A stretch of 5,370 nt of DNA from CAILUF01 sp964505265. Its GTDB lineage: Bacteria; Pseudomonadota; Alphaproteobacteria; Rickettsiales; UBA1997. The stretch spans positions 1-5,370 of the forward strand of contig CAZDGN010000026.1 in assembly GCA_964505265.1 (NCBI GenBank), written 5' to 3'. Positions 1 through 5,370 of the stretch are shown piece after piece (within the stretch, counting starts at the first letter, position 1; every line of letters begins with the position of its first letter). A program made the translations under genes and the position numbers. The notes under the pieces are model-generated. The model did not search any database and was not told where the DNA came from. It saw nothing but the letters and a program-made list of their open reading frames with translations.

Positions 1-246
1 CTCCCGCAAGGGGAGGGTGATTACACCGAGTATTCGACCCTTCCGCCAAGGGAGGTTGATTACACCGAGCATTCGACAAGCTTTCAATGGGAGGTTGATT
101 ACACCGAGCATTCGACACGCTTTCAATGGGAGGTTGATTACACCGAGCATTCGACACGCTTTCAATGGAAGGGTGATTACACCGAGTATTCGACATGCTT
201 TCAATGGGAGGTTGATTACACCGAGCTTGGGATTGATTAGATCGAG
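1..246. repeat. 39-bp tandem repeat array, six regular cores plus one decayed core
   Basis: The core TTACACCGAG starts at 21, 60, 99, 138, 177 and 216, an exact 39-bp period. A full unit reads roughly ggttgattacaccgag then cattcgacacgctttcaatggga. After the sixth core the unit breaks off, and 231-246 (gattgattagatcgag) matches the core at 210-225 in 13 of 16 bases, a decayed seventh copy at 21-bp spacing. The first copy differs in its upstream part: 1-15 is a small hairpin, CTCCC/GGGAG with loop GCAAG, and 38-52 is another, CCCTT/AAGGG. Units are contiguous with no unique spacers. A frame stays open from GTG 17 to 277 and would encode a 13-aa repeat (RLITPSIRHAFNG), which follows simply from 39 being divisible by three. 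Confidence 0.9.
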
Positions 247-390
247 TTTTATTGTTATGTTTGGTGAACATATTTAGATTTTATTTGGTTTAATTTAGGT
301 GGTATGAATTTTTAAATGTTTTTTTAGTTGAGTAATTTTAAATTTAATTTTTGAATTTTCAATAAGCTATTTGCTATCGCCATTATCAAT
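247..390. other. AT-rich spacer with no recognisable gene
   Basis: This stretch separates the 39-bp array from array A. It is strongly AT-rich with many T runs. Frames entering from either side stop quickly or continue only as tails of the repeat-spanning frames. I recognise no protein fragment, RNA gene or promoter of note. It could be decayed coding DNA, but nothing identifies it. Confidence 0.6.
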
Positions 391-562
391 CTCGGTGCCA
401 TCACCCTCCCTCCGCTTGAGAGGGTAAAATTTTCCTCTGGCAAAATTAGCGGTGTCATCACCCTCCACTTGCTCAATTGATAAAATTTTCCTCTGGCAAA
501 ATTAGCGGTGCCATCACCCTCCACTTGCGGGAGGGTAAAATTTTCTGCAAGAAAATTTTGGG
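391..562 (+). repeat. array A: three units of a roughly 57-bp hairpin-rich repeat
   Basis: Units start with CGGTG at 393, 450 and 506 (spacings 57 and 56). Each has a GGTG-nnAT-CACC mini-hairpin, a stem of the ACCCTC/GAGGGT type, then AAAATTTTCCTCTGGCAAAATTAG, described here in parts: AAAATTTTCC followed by TCTGGCAAAATTAG. The second unit replaces GAGAGGGT by CAATTGAT and loses that stem. The third has the strongest stem (516-536) and ends in a different, perfectly paired AT hairpin (537-559) before GGGAGGGGG. The 56-bp spacing shifts the reading frame between units, which argues against the minus-strand frame at 324-524 being a protein gene. Strand is given relative to the CGGTG core. Confidence 0.9.
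537..559 (-). terminator. perfect 10-bp inverted repeat downstream of the pump gene, possible intrinsic terminator
   Basis: AAAATTTTCT (537-546) and AGAAAATTTT (550-559) are exact reverse complements separated by GCA. On the minus strand this stem lies 34 nt past the pump stop and ends in TTTT, followed by ACCC. It is immediately followed by a second perfect stem, ACCCTCC/GGAGGGT (516-522 with 530-536, 7-nt loop). Together they could end operon transcription. The stem is AT-rich and the T tract is short and part of the stem, so termination would be weak; the hairpins also belong to the last unit of repeat array A, so their role may be incidental. Confidence 0.4.
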
Positions 563-593
563 AGGGGGAGTTTCGTGAGTGAAATTTTGATAT

Positions 594-3500
594 TTATTTT
601 TTTATTAAAAATCTATTTAACAAAATTGGACTTAATATTAAAGTAGAAATGGTTGAACTTACAATTCCTCCAATAACCGTTATGGCAATTGGCTGTTGAA
701 CTTCAGCTCCAATCCCATTGCCAAAAGCCATAGGCAGGAAGCCAAGACTAGCAACAATGGCGGTCATCAAAATTGGTCTTAATCGAGTTAAACAAACGGT
801 CCTTATATCTGGATTTTGATTTTGCGAGTCAATTAGAATTATTGAATTTAGCAAACTAATGCCAATCAAAGCAATAAATCCAACATAAACTGAAACCGTA
901 ATAGGAATTTGGCAAATATAAAGCAAAATGATTGAACCAGATAAGGCAAAGGGGATTGACGAAAACATCACTAAAATTTTTCTCAAACTCTTAAACATTT
1001 GATATAAAATCAAAAATATTAACAAAGAAATAATCGGAATTGTGAGCATAATTTGTTTTTTGGCATTGTTAAAATTTTCAAATCTTCCACCCCATTCAAT
1101 AAAATAACCCTCTGGCAAAAGTTTTTTAGAATAAATTTCTTTTGAAGCCTGATCAATAAATCGCTGATACTCCGTGTCAGTAAGATAAATCGATAAACCC
1201 GAATATCTTTTGCCAAAAAGTCGAGGAATAGAATTGATGTCATCGCTTTCTTTAATTGTAGCCACTTTATCTAAAGCAAAACTTCCGCCATCAGCTAATC
1301 CAATTGGAATATTTGCAATTGCCTTGATATCATTACGATTCTTTTCATTTAAATGCATAATAATTGGAATTGGAAATTCGGTAGCATAAAAATTGCCAAC
1401 CTTTATTCCTGCCATGGCATCTTTTAAATCATTATTAACATTGGCAATGGCAATTTGATGACGAGCAATTTGCCCATAATTCGGCACCACATCAACAAAA
1501 TGACCAAGCTTAATTGAATTGATAAAATCCTTGTCGATTTCTTTAAGAGAGCCGTTATTTTTATAATCAAATTTTTCTTTCAAAAGATTCTTAATTTCAT
1601 CGGTTATCTTCATCAATTGCATCAAGTCTTCTCCAAAAATTTTTAGCGATAAATCTGCCCTACTTCCTTCCAGCATTTCATTAAAGCGCATCTTAATTGG
1701 CTGAGTTTCGGTAATTTCACATTCTTCACATTTATTTTTTAATTTAGTAATAAATTTTTTAGCAATAAATTTGGCATTTTCTTTATATTCTTTTTTCAAA
1801 ATTACAAAAATATCAGCTGAATTTTGTGGCATTAAATCAATTCCAGATTGACTAATTCCAATTCGTGAATAAATTTTATCAATCTCAATTTCATTATTAA
1901 TTTGCCTCTCTAAATCCTGAATAATTTCTTCAGTATTAGAAATACTGTTGCCATCGCTTGTAACAACGGTGTAGACGATATCACCCTCATTTAATTCTGG
2001 TAAAAAATCGGTTGACATTTTGAAAAATAAAAAAAACGCCACCACAAAAAATTTGACACAAATTAAAATAATTATCTTATCTTTTTTTAAACAAAAATTT
2101 AATAATTTTTCATATCTTTTTTTTATGAAATCGAAAATAAAATGATCCTCATGAGTTATAGTTTTATTTACAAAAAAATAAGCTAATACCGGCATCAAAC
2201 AAAAAGCGACAACTAAACTTGCAACCATAGCAATTATAACATTAATCGCCATTGGCGCAAAGGTTTTGCCCTCGATACCCGAAAATAACAAAATCGGCAT
2301 ATATACTAAAATTATTATCGATATTCCAGTGGCTATTGGCCTAGCAACTTGCACTGATAATTTGGCAATAGAATTAATTTTTTGCTCAGAATTTTTGGTA
2401 ATAATCAAATGGGTAATTAAATACTCAATCATAACTATCGAAGAATCAACCAATAAGCCAAAATCAATGGCTCCTAGGCTCATTAAATTCGCTGAAACAT
2501 TAAAAACCCTCATGAAAATTGCTAGAATTAATATACAAAATAACAAAGATGATGCCACAATCATTCCGATTTTTAAATTTCCTAAAATTAAACATAAAAC
2601 CGCAATAACCAGCAATATTCCCTCGCCTAAATTTTTTAATACAGTTTTAACGGTTGAGTCTATTAAAAATTGTCGGTCATAAAGAATTTCGATTTTTGCT
2701 TTTGAACTTTTACGATTAATTTCGGCAATTTTATTTTTAACTTTTATCAAAACCTCTTTAGCATTTTCTCCTGATTGCATCATCACCGTTCCAATTACTG
2801 CCTCATTGCCATTATAAGTTGCACTACCGAGGCGTTGCGAATGATTTGGACTTACCTCCACAATATGTCGAAGTGCAAGAAAATTTCCGCTATAATCAAT
2901 TTTAATAGGTATATCCATCACATCTTCAAATTTATTGATATCGGCAAGGGTGCGGACAATTTTTTGTTTACCATCTTTTTCAATATAACCTCCGCCAAAA
3001 TTTTCACCAACCGTTTCGATTTGTTGAATCAATTTTTCTGGCGTCATGCCGTATTTGACAAGGTTTTGGGGCAAGATATTTAAGTGCAACTCCCTTTCAT
3101 AGCCTCCAATACTATCAACTTCGGCGACACCTTTTATTTTCTTTAATTCTCTAGAAAATTGATATTGCTGGACGGTGCGCAGTTCCATCAAATCCATTTT
3201 ATTTTCTGGATCATAGATTCGATACATCAAAATTTCTCCAATGCCAGTCGTAAGTGGAGCAATTTCGGGGGTCATATTATTTGGAATCTGGGAGCGAATC
3301 GAAGAAATTCTTTGCAAAACTTGATTGCGAGCAAAATGAATATCGATTGAATCATCAAAAATTAAAATTATTTGCGATAAACCGAATTTTGAAATTGAAC
3401 GCATCTCAATTAGACCTTGAATACCATATAATTCAGTCTCAATAGGATAAGTAACCGCCTTTTCAATTTTGGCTGGATCCATTCCCATAGTTTTGGTGTT

Positions 3501-3644
3501 AATTATAACTTGTTTATTGGTAATATCAGGAATGGCATCTATTTTAATTTCGTGCAAACAAAAAAAACCAAACAACGCTATAAATCCGAATAGTAAAATT
3601 ACATACCATCTTATTTGTAAAATTTTTTCAAAAAATTTAGTCAT
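594..3644 (-). CDS. czcA: CzcA/CusA-family heavy-metal efflux RND pump, probably divalent-cation type
   Basis: Proton-driven inner-membrane pump of the HME-RND family, which exports metal cations through a tripartite complex. The 1016 aa length is normal for the family and the gene looks intact. Seen: TM1 at about 11-30; the family stretch DAIPDITNKQVIINT at 36-50; KFGLSQ at 86-91; periplasmic porter region to about 335; TM2-TM6 at about 336-491; TM7 at 523-541; FLPELNEGD at 547-555; QPIKMRFNEMLEG at 648-660; second porter region to about 865; TM8-TM12 at about 866-1005, including RLRPILMTAIVASLGFLPMA at 954-973. TM4 has D394, D400 and E407, the D-x5-D-x6-E spacing of CzcA D402/D408/E415 (known to matter for transport). 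From a remembered alignment, only one of the three CusA copper-binding methionines has a counterpart (M657); the others align with T559 and about S609. This favours Zn/Co/Cd/Ni over Cu/Ag, but the exact metal is not settled. The ATG overlaps the upstream channel gene by 8 nt, with no Shine-Dalgarno, so translation is probably coupled. Confidence 0.95.
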   Translation of the reverse strand: MTKFFEKILQIRWYVILLFGFIALFGFFCLHEIKIDAIPDITNKQVIINTKTMGMDPAKIEKAVTYPIETELYGIQGLIEMRSISKFGLSQIILIFDDSIDIHFARNQVLQRISSIRSQIPNNMTPEIAPLTTGIGEILMYRIYDPENKMDLMELRTVQQYQFSRELKKIKGVAEVDSIGGYERELHLNILPQNLVKYGMTPEKLIQQIETVGENFGGGYIEKDGKQKIVRTLADINKFEDVMDIPIKIDYSGNFLALRHIVEVSPNHSQRLGSATYNGNEAVIGTVMMQSGENAKEVLIKVKNKIAEINRKSSKAKIEILYDRQFLIDSTVKTVLKNLGEGILLVIAVLCLILGNLKIGMIVASSLLFCILILAIFMRVFNVSANLMSLGAIDFGLLVDSSIVMIEYLITHLIITKNSEQKINSIAKLSVQVARPIATGISIIILVYMPILLFSGIEGKTFAPMAINVIIAMVASLVVAFCLMPVLAYFFVNKTITHEDHFIFDFIKKRYEKLLNFCLKKDKIIILICVKFFVVAFFLFFKMSTDFLPELNEGDIVYTVVTSDGNSISNTEEIIQDLERQINNEIEIDKIYSRIGISQSGIDLMPQNSADIFVILKKEYKENAKFIAKKFITKLKNKCEECEITETQPIKMRFNEMLEGSRADLSLKIFGEDLMQLMKITDEIKNLLKEKFDYKNNGSLKEIDKDFINSIKLGHFVDVVPNYGQIARHQIAIANVNNDLKDAMAGIKVGNFYATEFPIPIIMHLNEKNRNDIKAIANIPIGLADGGSFALDKVATIKESDDINSIPRLFGKRYSGLSIYLTDTEYQRFIDQASKEIYSKKLLPEGYFIEWGGRFENFNNAKKQIMLTIPIISLLIFLILYQMFKSLRKILVMFSSIPFALSGSIILLYICQIPITVSVYVGFIALIGISLLNSIILIDSQNQNPDIRTVCLTRLRPILMTAIVASLGFLPMAFGNGIGAEVQQPIAITVIGGIVSSTISTLILSPILLNRFLIKK
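3637..3644 (-). promoter_or_regulatory. 8-nt stop/start overlap (translational coupling)
   Basis: On the minus strand the sequence ATGACTAA contains the pump start codon and, in another frame, the TAA stop of the channel gene. The upstream bases are almost all A and T, with no purine-rich Shine-Dalgarno. A ribosome finishing the channel gene probably re-initiates here, linking the amounts of the two proteins. The overlap is seen; the coupling is inferred. Confidence 0.7.
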
Positions 3645-4860
3645 TATTATTTATTTTTTTTAAATTCGGGATAATAAAAAAACCAATTTTATTCATTAAA
3701 TCTCCATAGCATCTTGCCAAGTCAATTTGGGCATTGATAGTGGCATCGACTATTTGATATTCTTGCGAATCTAGCTCGATATAAGTTATAAAATCCAAAA
3801 TACCTTTTTTAAAATCATTATTTGCTTCTTCCAAGCGATTAACAATGGTTTCGAGATTTTTCATTGGAAATTCTTGAGAAATTTTTAAAAGCGTTTCAAA
3901 TTCATTGACATTGCTATCTATATTTCTTTGTAATTGTCGCTTTTGAAATTCAAAATTAAGTTGCCGTGATTTTAAATTAGAATTTGAGCCAAGAATTTTT
4001 TCTTGATTACGATTAATCAAAGGGATTGATAAAGCCAAGCCAACTCCGTTATTTGCCGACGATTTATTGCTTGCAGAATTTTCAACAAAACCAGAAATTT
4101 TCACATCGGGCATTTGCTCAATTTTAGCAAATTCTAACTCTGATTGAGATTTATTGATTAGGTTTTTTTGTGCCAAAAGCTCTTGATTATTCTCTATTGC
4201 ACTTTCTTGATAAAACTCTCGACCTTGATAATATTTTTTGTCAAGCCAACTCATATTGATATTGGTTGGAGCTTGGTCTAAATGTAAAAAAATATTAGCC
4301 TTATTCCAAGTTTGCACCAAATCATTTTCAAATAAAATCAACTCTCTTTCCACCAATTTAATTTTGTCTTTAGTTATAAACCATTGAGCCTTTTTAGTTG
4401 GCGAAGTTAAAACCAAATTAGCCAAAAATTTATTTACTAGCTCAAGGCGTTTAAGCCTTTTTTTAGCTAGTTCAATTCTTTTTTTAATAATTTGATATTG
4501 ATAAATTAAACGAAAAGTCTCGGACTTAACTTGTAAAGCAACATTATTTTTTTGAACCCATAGGGCTTGCGACTCCCAATTTTCAATATCGTAGCGATTT
4601 TTTAATTTATTAAAATATGGTATATTTTGACTAATTTGAAAATTGTTGGTTGATCCATTTTTATATTCTAAAACTGGATTATCCCAATATTTTTGCTGGT
4701 TTGCCAAACTCTTTTGCCCTTCAGCTAAAAATTGTGCAGATTTTATGTTATCGCTATTTTCTTCAGCAATTTTAAGCAACTCCTCAATGCTATATTCCTT
4801 AGCAAAAACAGGATTTAACGCACTAAAAAGTAATATAAAAAATGTTAGAATAATTGGCAT
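3637..4860 (-). CDS. CzcC/TolC-like outer-membrane efflux channel protein
   Basis: Outer-membrane factor (OEP/TolC family): as a trimer it would form the outer-membrane and periplasmic tunnel of a tripartite metal exporter. The 407 aa length is typical of CzcC-like members. Seen: a signal peptide at 1-20 (hydrophobic PIILTFFILLFSAL, then NPVFA before KEY, a good signal peptidase I site). There is no lipobox cysteine, so it is not an obvious lipoprotein. WDNPVLEY at 59-66 and QISQNIPYFNK at 75-85 match the first beta-strand region. Long charged helices with coiled-coil character span about 105-190 and 295-345. LALSIPLINRNQEKI at 275-289 matches the 'SIPL..NRNQ.NI' signature of CzcC homologues. 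KKGILDFITYIELDSQEYQ at 351-369 fits the C-terminal helix of the second repeat. It is the first gene of the operon and its stop lies inside the start of the pump gene. Pairing with an HME pump suggests metal export rather than drug or protein export. The chosen ATG places the signal peptide correctly. Confidence 0.9.
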   Translation of the reverse strand: MPIILTFFILLFSALNPVFAKEYSIEELLKIAEENSDNIKSAQFLAEGQKSLANQQKYWDNPVLEYKNGSTNNFQISQNIPYFNKLKNRYDIENWESQALWVQKNNVALQVKSETFRLIYQYQIIKKRIELAKKRLKRLELVNKFLANLVLTSPTKKAQWFITKDKIKLVERELILFENDLVQTWNKANIFLHLDQAPTNINMSWLDKKYYQGREFYQESAIENNQELLAQKNLINKSQSELEFAKIEQMPDVKISGFVENSASNKSSANNGVGLALSIPLINRNQEKILGSNSNLKSRQLNFEFQKRQLQRNIDSNVNEFETLLKISQEFPMKNLETIVNRLEEANNDFKKGILDFITYIELDSQEYQIVDATINAQIDLARCYGDLMNKIGFFIIPNLKKINNND

Positions 4861-4895
4861 TAAATATGTTTTTGTATAACTTGGATAATATGTTA

Positions 4896-4924
4896 ATTTT
4901 ATTTTAGCACTAATTTTAAAGCAA
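4896..4924 (-). promoter_or_regulatory. candidate sigma70-type promoter for the efflux operon
   Basis: Reading the minus strand, TTGCTT (4919-4924) is followed after exactly 17 bp by TAAAAT (4896-4901), giving an expected transcript start near 4889 and a leader of about 28 nt before the ATG at 4860. Spacing is ideal and the boxes are close to consensus, but the region is so AT-rich that chance matches are likely. I see no clear MerR- or CueR-type dyad between the boxes, so metal regulation is not shown. Confidence 0.3.
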
Positions 4925-5096
4925 ATATAAATTTTGATATTGTTTTTTAAGAACCATATAAAAATAAACTAGATAAAAATGAGTGAAACGCTAACGACTC
5001 TAAACTCCCCGACTTTTCGCAGGGAGCGGACGAAAAGAATTTAACGGTAGTTAAATTCGCGGAGAAATTAGGGGTCAAAAGGCTTAAATTTGTGAG
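4925..5096. other. intergenic region with a cluster of inverted repeats between operon and array B
   Basis: Two perfect inverted repeats lie side by side, sharing one base: CTTTTCG (5013-5019) with CGAAAAG (5031-5037), loop 11 nt; and GAATTTAAC (5037-5045) with GTTAAATTC (5050-5058), loop GGTA. CTCCC (5005-5009) can also pair with GGGAG (5022-5026), competing with the first stem. Read on the minus strand the second stem is followed by TTTT, so it could weakly stop transcription coming from the right before the operon promoter. The part from about 4990 to 5075 is richer in G and C than its surroundings. A 21-codon frame starts at 4979 and ends at 5044 without a ribosome-binding site; I do not call it a gene. 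It does not fold as a tRNA or any RNA family I recognise. Confidence 0.6.
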
Positions 5097-5370
5097 CGGT
5101 GCAATCACCCTCCAAAGTTGCTCAATTGATAAAATTTTCCTCCAGCAAAATAAGCGGTGTCATCACCCTCCACTTGCTTGAGAGGGTAAAATTTTCCTCT
5201 GGCAAAATAAGCGGTGTCATCACCCTCCCTTGGCTTGAGAGGGTAAAATTTTCTCCTTGCAAAATTAGCGGTGTTATCACCCTCCACTTGCTTGAGAGGG
5301 TAAAATTTTCCTCTGGCAAAATTAGCGGTGTTATCACCCTCCACTTGCTTGAGAGGGTAAAATTTTCCTC
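5097..5370 (+). repeat. array B: five units of the 57-bp hairpin-rich repeat, cut by the window end
   Basis: Units start with CGGTG at 5097, 5155, 5212, 5269 and 5326; spacings are 58, 57, 57 and 57, and the last unit is cut off at the window end. A typical unit has cggtgtcatcaccctccac, then ttgcttgagagggt, then aaaattttcctctggcaaaa. ACCCTC and GAGGGT pair around an 11-nt loop, and AATTTT with AAAATT form a second, weaker stem. The first unit is a variant with CAATTGAT in place of GAGAGGGT, as in the middle unit of array A. Orientation is the same as array A. Two minus-strand frames are open through it (5105-5344 and 5122-5337) because the unit is 19 codons long; neither looks like a real protein. 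The array is homogeneous, without unique spacers. Confidence 0.92.

Noticed and set aside
17..277. Open frame encoding 13-aa repeats (RLITPSIRHAFNG type)
   Set aside because: It spans a 39-bp tandem array, so the frame stays open automatically. It starts at a GTG inside the repeat, has no ribosome-binding site, and resembles no repeat protein family I know.
324..524. Minus-strand frame over array A
   Set aside because: The 56-bp unit spacing makes the peptide switch from one repeat translation to another mid-way, which selection on a protein would not allow. The tail is AT-rich filler.
576..584. 9-nt match TGAGTGAAA at 576-584 and 4980-4988, as target-site duplication of an inserted cassette
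   Set aside because: The match is short and low in complexity, flanking sequence does not align, and there are no transposase or terminal inverted repeats beside it.
4979..5044. 21-codon plus-strand ORF (MSETLTTLNSPTFRRE...)
   Set aside because: No Shine-Dalgarno or promoter, and it lies over the inverted-repeat cluster whose structure explains the sequence better. I recognise no homologue.
4990..5090. Possible tRNA or other cloverleaf RNA
   Set aside because: Stems are present, but there is no T-loop GTTCRANNC motif, acceptor stem or anticodon arm on either strand.
5105..5344. Minus-strand frames with EGDDTANFARGKFYPLKQV repeats, and a second overlapping open frame
   Set aside because: The 57-bp unit is 19 codons without stops in two frames. 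Two overlapping open frames in the same repeat indicate chance, and the 58-bp first spacing breaks the frame.
5097..5370. Possible CRISPR array
   Set aside because: The whole 57-bp unit is repeated, with no unique spacers between short repeats, and no cas genes are visible in the window.

Overview
The window is AT-rich and carries one clear two-gene operon on the minus strand, bracketed by arrays of short repeats. The operon encodes an outer-membrane efflux channel and an inner-membrane RND pump, so the host is a Gram-negative (diderm) bacterium. Low GC, no visible Shine-Dalgarno sequences and repeat-filled intergenic DNA would fit a host-associated lineage such as the Rickettsiales/Holosporales. 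That placement is inference; no marker gene here fixes the taxon.

Layout: (1) 1-246 is a tandem array of a 39-bp unit, six regular cores plus one decayed core. (2) 247-390 is AT-rich DNA with no recognisable gene. (3) 391-562 is array A, three units of a roughly 57-bp hairpin-rich repeat, ending in a perfect inverted repeat that may terminate the operon. (4) 594-3644 (minus) is a CzcA-type heavy-metal RND pump of 1016 aa. (5) 3637-4860 (minus) is a CzcC/TolC-like outer-membrane factor of 407 aa, upstream of the pump and overlapping it by 8 nt. (6) 4861-5096 holds a candidate promoter and a cluster of inverted repeats. (7) 5097-5370 is array B, the same 57-bp repeat family in the same orientation as array A, running off the window end.

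The two proteins would be two thirds of a tripartite metal exporter: the pump takes up cation from the periplasm or inner membrane using proton flux, and the outer-membrane channel releases it outside. The pump's TM4 keeps the Asp/Asp/Glu spacing of divalent-cation (CzcA-like) transporters. The periplasmic adaptor (CzcB/CusB type) that normally links them is not encoded here, which is the main oddity of the gene content.

The most interesting non-coding signal is the repeat family. The 39-bp and 57-bp arrays look unrelated at first, but share a 17-nt core in opposite orientation, and in the eight 57-bp copies all core variation falls on two adjacent bases in a predicted hairpin loop. The 57-bp arrays flank the efflux operon as direct repeats and share a 25-bp exact match, so the operon could be deleted or amplified by recombination. 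Several ORFs read through the arrays only because 39 and 57 are multiples of three; I do not regard them as genes.
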